Shown one piece after another: positions 44,496 through 53,606 of a stretch of DNA of 64,000 nt. A program made the position numbers and the translations under genes. The notes beneath the pieces were generated by a model. The model saw only the letters and a list, made by a program, of their open reading frames with translations. It was not told the DNA's origin and made no database searches. The DNA is from Lacibacter cauensis (GTDB taxonomy: Bacteria > Bacteroidota > Bacteroidia > Chitinophagales > Chitinophagaceae), in the NCBI RefSeq assembly GCF_007830055.1, contig NZ_VLLE01000003.1:186001-250000 (forward strand), written 5' to 3'. The first letter of the stretch is position 1; each line of letters opens with the position of its first letter.

Positions 44496-45653
44496 ATGAG
44501 CAGAAAACTTCGCATGGCAATGATTGGTGGTGGTAAGGACGCTTTTATTGGCGCCGTACACCGCATTGCATTAAATATGGACGGACAGGTTGAGCTTGTT
44601 GCAGGTGCACTTAGTGCTGTGCCTGCAGTTGCCATTGAATCGGGCAACATGTTGTTCTTGGATGAAGAGCGCATTTATACCGATTACAAAGTGATGTTGG
44701 AAAAAGAAGCAGCTATGCCTGCCGACAAGCGCATCGATTTTGTAAGTATTGTTACACCCAACTTTGTGCATTTTGATCCGGCAATGATGGCATTGGAAAA
44801 AGGATTCAATGTTGTAATTGAAAAGCCCATCACTTTTACATTAGATGAAGCAAAGCAATTAAAGGCGAAAGTGGAAGAAACAGGATTGAGCTTATTGCTT
44901 TGTCATACTTACACCGGTTACCCGATGGTAAAACAGGCAAAGCAATTGGTAAAAAGCGGAGCGTTAGGAAAGATCAGAAAAGTATATGTGGAGTATCCGC
45001 AGGGCTGGTTGAGTACATTCCTAGAAGGAACAGGTAATATACAAGCCAGCTGGCGCACCGATCCGAAGAAGAGTGGTAAAGCCGGTGCGATGGGCGATAT
45101 TGGTACACATGCGTTCAACTTAGCTGAATATGTTACAGGGTTGGAAGTAACACATCTTTGCTCTGATATTAATACCGTAGTTGAAGGACGCTTGCTGGAT
45201 GATGATGGTGCAGCCTTTTTAAAATTCAACAATGGTGCAACAGGTGTGCTCATGGCAACACAAATTGCAGCAGGTGAAGAGAATAATGTAAAGATTCGTG
45301 TATATGGCGAAAAAGGTGGTATTGAATGGAAGCAGGAAGAAGCCAATAGTTTACTGGTAAAATGGTTAGATAAGCCAACGGAAGTTTACAGAACAGGTGC
45401 CGGTTACAACAGTTCATTTGCTGCGCATAATACACGGGTGCCTGCAGGCCATCCCGAAGGCTACCTCGAGGCATTCGGTAATTTATACCGCAACTTTATT
45501 TTAACTGTTCGTGCAAAAATGAACGGAGAGCAACCTAAGCAAGAGTGGCTCGATTTTCCCGGTGTAAACGAAGGTGTGCGTGGAATGGCATTTGTAGATA
45601 ATGTAATTGAAAGCGGAAAGAGTGAGGTGAAGTGGAAAGAGTTTACCCTCTAA
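44496..45653 (+). CDS. Cytoplasmic Gfo/Idh/MocA-family oxidoreductase
   Basis: The 385-residue protein has no signal. It has a Rossmann domain (RMAMIGGGKDAFIGAVHRIA), the canonical E-K-P (VVIEKPITFTLDEAKQL) and a conserved HTYTGYPMVKQAKQL segment; GDIGTHAFNLAEYVTGL carries the catalytic-region His. Members reduce or oxidise sugars with NAD(P). In the oxidative glycoside pathway a 3-keto-glucose reductase of this family returns the keto sugar to glucose in the cytoplasm, and this is the best candidate here. It lies between the exported family member and a TIM-barrel gene. Confidence 0.87.
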   Translation: MSRKLRMAMIGGGKDAFIGAVHRIALNMDGQVELVAGALSAVPAVAIESGNMLFLDEERIYTDYKVMLEKEAAMPADKRIDFVSIVTPNFVHFDPAMMALEKGFNVVIEKPITFTLDEAKQLKAKVEETGLSLLLCHTYTGYPMVKQAKQLVKSGALGKIRKVYVEYPQGWLSTFLEGTGNIQASWRTDPKKSGKAGAMGDIGTHAFNLAEYVTGLEVTHLCSDINTVVEGRLLDDDGAAFLKFNNGATGVLMATQIAAGEENNVKIRVYGEKGGIEWKQEEANSLLVKWLDKPTEVYRTGAGYNSSFAAHNTRVPAGHPEGYLEAFGNLYRNFILTVRAKMNGEQPKQEWLDFPGVNEGVRGMAFVDNVIESGKSEVKWKEFTL

Positions 45654-45714
45654 ATTTACCTTGATCTTTAAATTTGAAATTCAACAGTATTATTATTAAC
45701 CAAAAGCAAAAAAG

Positions 45715-45726
45715 CCCCTTTAGGGG
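45715..45726 (+). repeat. Short hairpin immediately upstream of a start codon
   Basis: CCCCTTTAGGGG forms a 4-bp stem with a TTTA loop, flanked by GGTTGGGGT that can extend pairing with the same C-tract. It ends 7 bases before ATG 45734. The sequence resembles a common short intergenic repeat of the phylum, here placed inside a ribosome-binding region. Confidence 0.5.
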
Positions 45727-45733
45727 TTGGGGT

Positions 45734-46789
45734 ATGAAAACGATTAAAGGACCTGCCATCTTCTTAGCCCAGTTCATGGGCGATAAAGCACCATTCAACA
45801 GTTTGGAAACAATCTGCGAATGGGCGGCATCACTTGGTTTTAAAGCAGTACAAATTCCCACCTGGGAAAAACGATTGATCGATTTAAAACTCGCAGCAGA
45901 AAGTAAAACCTATGCCGATGAGTTGAAAGGAAAAATCAACAGTTATGGTTTGGAAATTTCTGAACTCAGTACACATCTGCAAGGTCAGCTTGTTGCGGTG
46001 CACCCGGCTTATGATGCCATGTTCGATGCATTTGCTGCAGATGAAGTAAAAGGAAATCCCAAAGTAAGACAGGAATGGGCTGTGCAGCAGTTGATGTATG
46101 GCGCAAAAGCATCGCAGAATTTAGGAATAACAGCACATGCCACCTTCAGCGGTTCATTGTTGTGGCACACGTTTCATCCATGGCCGCAGCGCCCCGATGG
46201 TTTGGTTGAAGAAGGATTTAAAGAATTAGCGAAACGCTGGTTGCCTATTCTCAACTACTTCGACGAATGTGGCGTTGATGTGTGTTACGAAATTCATCCT
46301 GGTGAAGATCTGTTCGATGGTATTACCTATGAAATGTTTCTGGAAAAAGTAAACAATCACAAGCGAGCATGTTTGCTGTACGATCCATCGCACTTTGTAT
46401 TGCAGCAACTCGATTATCTTGAATACATCGATCTGTATCACGAGCGCATCAAAGCATTTCATGTAAAAGATTCCGAATTTAATCCAAGCGGAAGGCAAGG
46501 AACCTTTGGTGGTTATCAAAGCTGGTTAAATCGTGCAGGCCGTTATCGTTCGCCCGGTGATGGACAGGTTGATTTCAAAACCATCTTCAGTAAGCTTACA
46601 CAATATGGTTACGATGGCTGGGCGGTAATGGAATGGGAATGCTGCATTAAACATCCCGAAGATGGTGCAAGAGAAGGTGCAGCGTTTATCAAAAACCACA
46701 TCATCCGTGTAACCGATAAAACATTTGATGATTTTGCAGGCGGAGGAAGCGATGTTGCTTCGAACCGTCGTATTTTAGGCCTCGATTAA
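45734..46789 (+). CDS. Cytoplasmic TIM-barrel sugar isomerase/epimerase-family protein
   Basis: The 351-residue protein starts at ATG 45734; the longer frame adds 20 residues that translate a repeat. There is no signal. The barrel shows GFKAVQIPTWEKRLIDLK, EISELSTHLQGQLVAVHP, VDVCYEIHPGEDLFDG (metal-site Glu and His), LLYDPSHF, IKAFHVKDSEF and GDGQVDFKTIF. It is longer than the two exported family members. With the cytoplasmic reductase upstream, it may act on keto sugars or keto-glycosides inside the cell as lyase, hydratase or epimerase. The family is clear and the reaction is not. Confidence 0.85.
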   Translation: MKTIKGPAIFLAQFMGDKAPFNSLETICEWAASLGFKAVQIPTWEKRLIDLKLAAESKTYADELKGKINSYGLEISELSTHLQGQLVAVHPAYDAMFDAFAADEVKGNPKVRQEWAVQQLMYGAKASQNLGITAHATFSGSLLWHTFHPWPQRPDGLVEEGFKELAKRWLPILNYFDECGVDVCYEIHPGEDLFDGITYEMFLEKVNNHKRACLLYDPSHFVLQQLDYLEYIDLYHERIKAFHVKDSEFNPSGRQGTFGGYQSWLNRAGRYRSPGDGQVDFKTIFSKLTQYGYDGWAVMEWECCIKHPEDGAREGAAFIKNHIIRVTDKTFDDFAGGGSDVASNRRILGLD

Positions 46790-46812
46790 TTTTCAATTTT
46801 AAACTAATAATT

Positions 46813-47223
46813 ATGAAAAAGATTTTATTTAGTTCAGTAGTTGCGTTGGCTTTAATAGCATGCGGTGGTGCAGATAAAGAAAAAAAGGATGCTGCAACAA
46901 CTGAAACAAAATCGGAAGCAGCAGAAGCAGCTGCAACAGCACCTGATCCATCTGCTAATCCCGATTACGAAAAAGGCCTGGCATTGGTTGCGGGCAGCGA
47001 TTGCTTAACCTGCCATAAAGTAGATGAAAAGGTAATTGGACCATCTTATCGTGATGTGGCAAACAAATACGAAAACACCGAAGCAAATGTGAAAATGCTT
47101 GCAGAGAAAGTAATAAAAGGTGGCACCGGTGTTTGGGGCGAAGTGGCTATGACAGCTCACCCAACTGTTACGCAAGCTGATGCAGAACAAATGGTGAAAT
47201 ATATCCTTTTACTTAAAAAATAA
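46813..47223 (+). CDS. Monohaem cytochrome c lipoprotein
   Basis: The 136-residue protein has a lipobox (LIAC, Cys17), an Ala/Glu/Thr-rich linker of about 35 residues, and a class I cytochrome c domain with haem motif CLTCH (Cys64, Cys67, His68) and a likely axial Met113 (GEVAMTAHP). GPSYRDVANKY is typical of the cytochrome c551/c552 group. As a membrane-tethered one-electron carrier it is the natural acceptor for the Fe-S GMC dehydrogenases. It lies 23 bases after the TIM-barrel gene and 5 before the DUF1080 gene. Confidence 0.9.
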   Translation: MKKILFSSVVALALIACGGADKEKKDAATTETKSEAAEAAATAPDPSANPDYEKGLALVAGSDCLTCHKVDEKVIGPSYRDVANKYENTEANVKMLAEKVIKGGTGVWGEVAMTAHPTVTQADAEQMVKYILLLKK

Positions 47224-47228
47224 ATTAC

Positions 47229-47996
47229 ATGATTCGTTCTGTTTTATTCGCAACAACGATTGCAATGGCCATTAGCTGCAATAACGAAGGAGATAAAGTG
47301 TCTGATGCAGATACTTCTACATCTGTAACACCGATTGTATCCTTATTAACCGATGAGGAAGTAAAAGAAGGTTGGGTATCTCTTTTCGATGGCAAAACAA
47401 CAGCGGGCTGGCACAAGTACGGCGGCGCTCCTGTTGGCAGTGCATGGAAAGTAGAAGATGGTGTTTTGCATTTAGATGCCAATCAAAAAGAAAACTGGCA
47501 AATAAAAGATGGTGGTGATATTGTAAGTGATAAGGAATACGAAAACTTTCATTTAAAACTGGAGTGGAAGATTGATACTTGCGGCAACAGCGGTATTATT
47601 TTTAATATTCATGAAGACACAGCGAAGTATGAGTTTCCGTGGATGACCGGTCCGGAAATGCAGGTGCTCGATAACAAATGCCATCCCGATGCAAAGATCA
47701 TCAAGCATCGTGCAGGTGATTTGTATGATTTGATTACCTCAGCTCCCGAAACAGTGAAACCTGCTTTGGAATGGAATCTGGCAGAAATCAAATCGCAAAA
47801 CGGAACACTTGAGTTTTATCTCAATGGTGTTAAAGTAGTAACCACTACCATGTGGGACGAAGGCTGGAAAAAAATGATTGCCGGCAGCAAGTTTAAAGCA
47901 TGGCCCGACTTTGGTACCTATAAAAAAGGACGTATTGCATTACAGGATCATGGTAACCATGTTTGGTTTAAGAATATTAAGATCAAAGAATTGTAA
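47229..47996 (+). CDS. DUF1080 lipoprotein (3-keto-disaccharide hydrolase family)
   Basis: The 255-residue protein has a lipobox (AISC, Cys17) and one DUF1080/concanavalin-like beta-sandwich: GWVSLFDGKTTAGWHKYGG, SAWKVEDGVLHLD, FHLKLEWKIDTCGNSGIIF, PEMQVLDNKCHPD, EWNLAEIKSQNGTLEFYLNG, GRIALQDHGNHVWFKNIKI. Members were assigned as 3-keto-disaccharide hydrolases acting after glucoside 3-dehydrogenases. Its place 5 bases after the cytochrome gene, in the same operon as a GMC dehydrogenase, supports that function in the periplasm. It is the last gene, before a terminator. Confidence 0.9.
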   Translation: MIRSVLFATTIAMAISCNNEGDKVSDADTSTSVTPIVSLLTDEEVKEGWVSLFDGKTTAGWHKYGGAPVGSAWKVEDGVLHLDANQKENWQIKDGGDIVSDKEYENFHLKLEWKIDTCGNSGIIFNIHEDTAKYEFPWMTGPEMQVLDNKCHPDAKIIKHRAGDLYDLITSAPETVKPALEWNLAEIKSQNGTLEFYLNGVKVVTTTMWDEGWKKMIAGSKFKAWPDFGTYKKGRIALQDHGNHVWFKNIKIKEL

Positions 47997-48026
47997 TAAA
48001 CAGATTTGTTTGAGCCTGCTCAAGTT

Positions 48027-48053
48027 AGCCCTCCACAAAATGGAGGGCTTTTT
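48027..48053 (+). terminator. Rho-independent terminator of the + strand sugar oxidation operon
   Basis: AGCCCTCCA at 48027-48035 pairs with TGGAGGGCT at 48041-48049, followed by TTTTT. It closes the operon 40471-47996. Confidence 0.9.
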
Positions 48054-48103
48054 AATGCGGTAAACGTTGTTTCTTTCAAACCCCTTCCCTGCCTCTTTTC
48101 CCG

Positions 48104-48111
48104 TACCTTTG
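48104..48111 (+). promoter_or_regulatory. Bacteroidota -7 box (TACCTTTG) of the ABC-F gene
   Basis: TACCTTTG fits TAnnTTTG and lies 12 bases before a 21-codon leader ORF and 74 before the ABC-F start. No clear -33 box was seen. Confidence 0.5.
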
Positions 48112-48123
48112 CGGCTTCAAAAA

Positions 48124-49826
<1,703 letters not shown>

Positions 49827-49857
49827 GCTAAAAGGATATTCTTTATGAAATAAGAAA

Positions 49858-49886
49858 AGCCCCACATATTTAATGTGGGGCTTTTT
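49858..49886. terminator. Bidirectional terminator between convergent genes
   Basis: AGCCCCACAT at 49858-49867 pairs over 10 bp with ATGTGGGGCT at 49873-49882, with T-run after and A-run before, so it can end both the ABC-F gene and the - strand gene at 49957. Confidence 0.88.
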
Positions 49887-49956
49887 CTTTAGATCCAAGT
49901 CGGACTGTAGTGGAAACTGCTGTCCTCAGATCCGTACCATAAGAGAACTCAGAGAA

Positions 49957-51147
49957 TTATTTTACAAAGCGGTGTACTTCAGAAGTGCCATCGCTGTTAA
50001 TGATTTGTAATGCGTAAACACCCATAGGCAGATTGTTTACATCAAACACTTGTGTTTGTGTAGTGCTGTTCATTTGCTTTACAACAACACCGCTGTTGTT
50101 AACGATGCGGATGTTGCGGTTATCGTTGCTGAAGAACTGAACCAGAATTTTGTTGCTTCCAAGACCGCCAACCAATGTCTTTTTACCGCCGTTACCTTGT
50201 TTGATGATCGAAGAGAAGTTGCTTGTACCATCCAGATCAACCTGCTCTAAACGGTAGTAGTACATGTTGCCGGTTGCTTGTTTGTCTTCGAAATTGTAAT
50301 CTGTTACAGAAGCAGTAGTACCCTGTGCCATAGCCATACCAATTGTACGGAAATGAACACCATCTTCTGAACGTTGAATATTGTAGTGAGAAGCATTTTG
50401 CTCCTGCATTGTTCTCCACTGTAAACCAACAGTTGAATTATTTACACGCTTTCCGGCAAAACCACCCCAAACTACAGGCAGCGGACCAGGAGCTGATGCT
50501 GAGTTAGCAAAACCAAACTCGATCAGTTGTGATTCACTTCCTTCATGCATAGATCCGCTCATTGTTACAGTGCCGGTAACTACAAACCCGCCATTTAATA
50601 ATGCCGATGTTAAATGCCAATTTGATGTGCCCTGTGAGTTTGAACGGCCATATGTGCCGGGAACAGGCATACCCTCGATTGTAAGATTTGATACAGTGAT
50701 AGTATTGTTGGTGTACGATTTAACTTTTAAAGTTAAAAGGTTAATGTTTGCAGCAGAAACGTTTTTCCCGTCTGCCGATAATTTATTCGATACGTTGGAG
50801 AATGTTGTAGTTGTTGAGTTACTTCCAACAGTGGTAACCGTTGTAAAAGTATTATTACTCAAGTTGTAAGTAATCTGGAATGTGAAAGTTCCAGTTCTGC
50901 CATAATTGAAATCACGCTCGTTTTTGCTGTTATTGCGATTATTACCTAAATCCGGGATACCGGCATAAATAGCACTATTCTGCTCGTCGTTTTCAATTCT
51001 GATTTTTCTGTAACGGGTGCCTAACAAATTCTCTGATGAACCTGGATAATTTCCGGCTACGAGAGCTGTTTGAGCAGAAGTTGAAGTTGAGAAAAAGTTG
51101 AGGGCAATAACAATTGCACAAATTACGGGGTAAAATTTCTGTTTCAT
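49957..51147 (-). CDS. Secreted protein with type IX secretion C-terminal domain
   Basis: The 396-residue protein has a signal peptide (ending FSTSTSAQ), an N-terminal beta-rich domain rich in Asn, Ser and Thr (about 25-210), a middle segment with a fibronectin-like/choice-of-anchor pattern (VGLQWRTMQEQNASHYNIQR; YYYRLEQVDLDG), and a C-terminal sorting domain of type A (about 320-396: NIRIVNNSGVVVKQ, VNNLPMGVYALQIIN, EVHRFVK). The last domain directs export by the type IX system and surface attachment. The passenger may be an adhesin-like or lectin-like domain, not recognised. A leader of about 115 bases and a TACTTTTG box lie upstream. Confidence 0.8.
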   Translation of the reverse strand: MKQKFYPVICAIVIALNFFSTSTSAQTALVAGNYPGSSENLLGTRYRKIRIENDEQNSAIYAGIPDLGNNRNNSKNERDFNYGRTGTFTFQITYNLSNNTFTTVTTVGSNSTTTTFSNVSNKLSADGKNVSAANINLLTLKVKSYTNNTITVSNLTIEGMPVPGTYGRSNSQGTSNWHLTSALLNGGFVVTGTVTMSGSMHEGSESQLIEFGFANSASAPGPLPVVWGGFAGKRVNNSTVGLQWRTMQEQNASHYNIQRSEDGVHFRTIGMAMAQGTTASVTDYNFEDKQATGNMYYYRLEQVDLDGTSNFSSIIKQGNGGKKTLVGGLGSNKILVQFFSNDNRNIRIVNNSGVVVKQMNSTTQTQVFDVNNLPMGVYALQIINSDGTSEVHRFVK

Positions 51148-51261
51148 GGTACGGTTACTTATAGTTTTCAGGTAGAAACCCCAAGAAGGCGATGGTAAAT
51201 AAAACAGTCTGGAAATAACTGTTTAGAAAGTATGTATCGTTCTCTAAGGGTAATTACATAG

Positions 51262-51269
51262 CAAAAGTA
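51262..51269 (-). promoter_or_regulatory. Possible -7 box of the T9SS cargo gene
   Basis: The - strand reads TACTTTTG here (TAnnTTTG), 115 bases before the start at 51147. The 473-base gap 51148-51620 otherwise holds only AT-rich sequence and the RRM gene leader; I see no gene in it. Confidence 0.35.
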
Positions 51270-51476
51270 TATGCTAGTTTTGAAATCTCATAATGTTTTA
51301 CAGTATTTTTTTTAATTGTAATCGTAAATCTACGAGTTAGGGTTCGTATTAAGTGCAGCTAAGAGCTTGTGGAATAATGCATTAATGGAAATTTTTCAAG
51401 CCTAAAAAAAGTCAAATTTTTTTTGGGAGAGGATTGTAAACCGCCTTCTGATAGGTAAAAACCCCTGTAATACCCC

Positions 51477-51484
51477 TATCTTTG
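51477..51484 (+). promoter_or_regulatory. Bacteroidota -7 box (TATCTTTG) with long leader of the RRM gene
   Basis: TATCTTTG fits the consensus and lies 136 bases before ATG 51621. The resulting leader of about 130 bases is long for this phylum and could carry a temperature- or RNA-binding control element. Confidence 0.5.
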
Positions 51485-51620
51485 CGGCGTTATTTTGAGT
51501 TATACAGTGTTTTGTAAGTGAATCGTATTACCTGCTACGCACAATCTGCTAATAGTTAGTCTTCTTCTTTAAGCTCCGTATTTGCTCAGTCTTTATTTAT
51601 CAATGTTTTAATTAACAAAC

Positions 51621-51941
51621 ATGAACATTTATGTTTCTAACTTAAGCTTCAACGTAACAGATGACGACTTAAGAGGTTTTTTTGAAAGCTATGGTGATGT
51701 AACCAGCGCTAAAGTAATTAACGACAAATTCACTGGCCGTAGCCGCGGTTTTGGTTTTGTTGAAATGAGTGATGATGAAGCTGCAAAAACAGCTATCAGC
51801 GAACTCGATGGTGGTATGGTAGAAGGCCGTGCTATTAAAGTAACAGAAGCTAAACCCCGTGAAGAGCGTGCAGGTGGCAACAATGGTGGCCGTCGTTCTT
51901 TTTCTGGTGGTAACAGAAGCTTCAGCAACAACCGTTACTAA
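51621..51941 (+). CDS. RNA-binding protein with one RRM domain and Gly/Arg/Ser tail
   Basis: The 106-residue protein is a single RNA recognition motif: RNP2 IYVSNL at 3-8, RNP1 RGFGFVEM at about 42-49, then a glycine/arginine/serine-rich tail (about 83-106: NNGGRRSFSGGNRSFSNNRY). This is the bacterial RRM protein type frequent in Bacteroidota and cyanobacteria, often cold-induced and acting as RNA chaperone. It is monocistronic, with promoter and terminator. Confidence 0.93.
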   Translation: MNIYVSNLSFNVTDDDLRGFFESYGDVTSAKVINDKFTGRSRGFGFVEMSDDEAAKTAISELDGGMVEGRAIKVTEAKPREERAGGNNGGRRSFSGGNRSFSNNRY

Positions 51942-51964
51942 TCTTGTTTAAATACCAGATAGCA

Positions 51965-51988
51965 AAGCCCCGCAAAAGCGGGGCTTTT
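51965..51988 (+). terminator. Rho-independent terminator of the RRM gene
   Basis: AAGCCCCGC at 51965-51973 pairs with GCGGGGCTT at 51978-51986 around an AAAA loop, with TTTT at 51985-51988. Confidence 0.85.
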
Positions 51989-52018
51989 GTTTTACACAAT
52001 GTTCAGGTGGTATCTTTG
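51986..52018 (+). promoter_or_regulatory. Promoter (TTTG-N21-TATCTTTG) of the CMD gene
   Basis: TTTG at 51986-51989 overlaps the terminator T-run; TATCTTTG follows at 52011-52018, 17 bases before ATG 52036. Both boxes fit the consensus. Confidence 0.55.
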
Positions 52019-52035
52019 TTTAAAAACAAAACGAT

Positions 52036-52383
52036 ATGAGTAATCTGGTACAGGAATTTAACGACTACCGCACCAAAATGAACGAGGTAATTCTTAGTAA
52101 AGACAATCTTGTTATTAAACGTCTTTGGAACCTCGATACCAATACATATGCCGAAGGCGCACTTTCTACACAAACCAAAGAAATGTTGGGTTTGGTTGCC
52201 AGCATGGTATTGCGTTGCGATGATTGTATAAAGTATCATCTTGGAAAATGCCACGAATTGGGCGTAACTACAGCGCAGATGTATGAAATTTTTGCTGTGG
52301 CAAATATTGTGGGCGGAACCATTGTAATTCCGCATACCCGCCGTGCTGCAGAGTACTGGGAAGAACTGATTGCGGGCAACTAA
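52036..52383 (+). CDS. Carboxymuconolactone decarboxylase / AhpD-family protein
   Basis: The 115-residue protein has the CMD family core, with KEMLGLVASMVLRCDDCIKYHLGKCHELGVT containing the C-x-x-C-x(3)-H redox motif (RCDDCIKYH). Proteins with this motif are usually thiol peroxidase or peroxiredoxin partners rather than true decarboxylases. The gene has its own promoter and lies 67 bases upstream of the oxidoreductase beta-subunit gene. The length is normal for the family. Confidence 0.88.
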   Translation: MSNLVQEFNDYRTKMNEVILSKDNLVIKRLWNLDTNTYAEGALSTQTKEMLGLVASMVLRCDDCIKYHLGKCHELGVTTAQMYEIFAVANIVGGTIVIPHTRRAAEYWEELIAGN

Positions 52384-52427
52384 CCATCATCAGTATTTTT
52401 TAGGTGCGAACCAGTCAGTTTTCTGCG

Positions 52428-52435
52428 TAAATTTG
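52428..52435 (+). promoter_or_regulatory. Possible -7 box (TAAATTTG)
   Basis: TAAATTTG fits TAnnTTTG and ends 15 bases before ATG 52451, so the beta-subunit gene may have its own transcript. The -33 region is weak. Confidence 0.45.
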
Positions 52436-52450
52436 ATGCAACTTTTTTAT

Positions 52451-53482
52451 ATGAGTGAAGTAACTACAGCCCCTGCCCTTACAGCCAAGGATTTTGCAAC
52501 CGACCAGGAAGTACGCTGGTGCCCTGGTTGCGGCGATTATTCTATTCTTGCACAAGTGCAAAAAGTAATGCCAACATTAGGCATTCCTAAAGAAAATATT
52601 GTGATAGTAAGTGGTATCGGTTGCAGTAGCCGCTTCCCTTATTATATGAACACATATGGTATGCACTCGATCCATGGACGTGCAACTGCAATTGCCAGTG
52701 GATTGAAAGCTGCAAGACCTGAGCTAAGCGTTTGGGTTGTAACCGGAGATGGAGATAGTTTAAGTATTGGCGGTAATCATACCATTCACCTGTTACGTCG
52801 CAATTTCGACATCAACATATTGATGTTTAATAACCAGATTTATGGTTTAACAAAAGGCCAGTACTCTCCAACATCTGAGCAAAAGAAGATTACAAAGAGT
52901 ACACCAATGGGCAGTATCGACCATCCGTTCAATCCGTTGGCTTTGGCAATGGGTGCCGATGCAACATTTGTTGCACGTAGTATGGATCGTGATCCTAAAC
53001 ATCTGCAGGAAATGCTTCTCCGCAGTCAGCAACACAAGGGCGCTTCTTTCCTTGAGATTTATCAAAACTGTAACATCTTTAACGATGGTGCTTTTGAAGT
53101 GTTTACGGAAAAATCGAGCAAGGCAGACGAAACACTGTTTCTAACTCATGGCGAGCCTTTAGTGTTTGGTGCTAATAAAGACAAGGGTGTTAAGCTGGAT
53201 GGCTTTAACCCCGTGATTGTTGACTTGAATGAAGGCCACAGCAAGGATGATTTGTGGGTGCACAACGAAAAAGATTTTTACAAAGCGCAGATATTGGTAC
53301 GTATGTTCGATGATCCACGGATTGCAGGACATTTACCAAGACCGTTTGGTGTATTTTACGAAACAGAACGTGCATGTTACGAAGATGTACTTCAATTACA
53401 GATTGATGAAGCTATCGGTACAAAAGGTGTTGGCAACCTCGATAAGCTTTTGCGTGGAAATGAAGTGTGGGAAATCATTTAA
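52451..53482 (+). CDS. 2-oxoacid:ferredoxin oxidoreductase, beta subunit
   Basis: The 343-residue protein starts at ATG 52451 (MSEVTTAPALT); the longer frame adds 27 residues upstream of a promoter box. It has the beta-subunit features: WCPGCGDYSIL and GIGCSSR cysteines for the 4Fe-4S cluster, HGRATAIASG, and the thiamine diphosphate motif GDGDSLSIGGNH through NNQIYG. The enzyme decarboxylates 2-oxoacids such as 2-oxoglutarate to acyl-CoA with ferredoxin. The alpha subunit, normally just upstream, is not in this window, where the CMD gene takes that position. A terminator follows. Confidence 0.92.
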   Translation: MSEVTTAPALTAKDFATDQEVRWCPGCGDYSILAQVQKVMPTLGIPKENIVIVSGIGCSSRFPYYMNTYGMHSIHGRATAIASGLKAARPELSVWVVTGDGDSLSIGGNHTIHLLRRNFDINILMFNNQIYGLTKGQYSPTSEQKKITKSTPMGSIDHPFNPLALAMGADATFVARSMDRDPKHLQEMLLRSQQHKGASFLEIYQNCNIFNDGAFEVFTEKSSKADETLFLTHGEPLVFGANKDKGVKLDGFNPVIVDLNEGHSKDDLWVHNEKDFYKAQILVRMFDDPRIAGHLPRPFGVFYETERACYEDVLQLQIDEAIGTKGVGNLDKLLRGNEVWEII

Positions 53483-53503
53483 CATCTGCAAACTAAAAAA
53501 TTC

Positions 53504-53526
53504 AAAGGGGCTTTTGCCCCTTTTTT
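53504..53526 (+). terminator. Rho-independent terminator
   Basis: AAAGGGGC at 53504-53511 pairs with GCCCCTTT at 53516-53523, loop TTTT, followed by Ts to 53526. Confidence 0.85.
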
Positions 53527-53606
53527 ATTGCAGTTACAATAGTTGGAGTTGTAATCGTTACAAATCAATGCAAATTCCTAACTTACTTTTCTAAACGATT
53601 TGCTAT

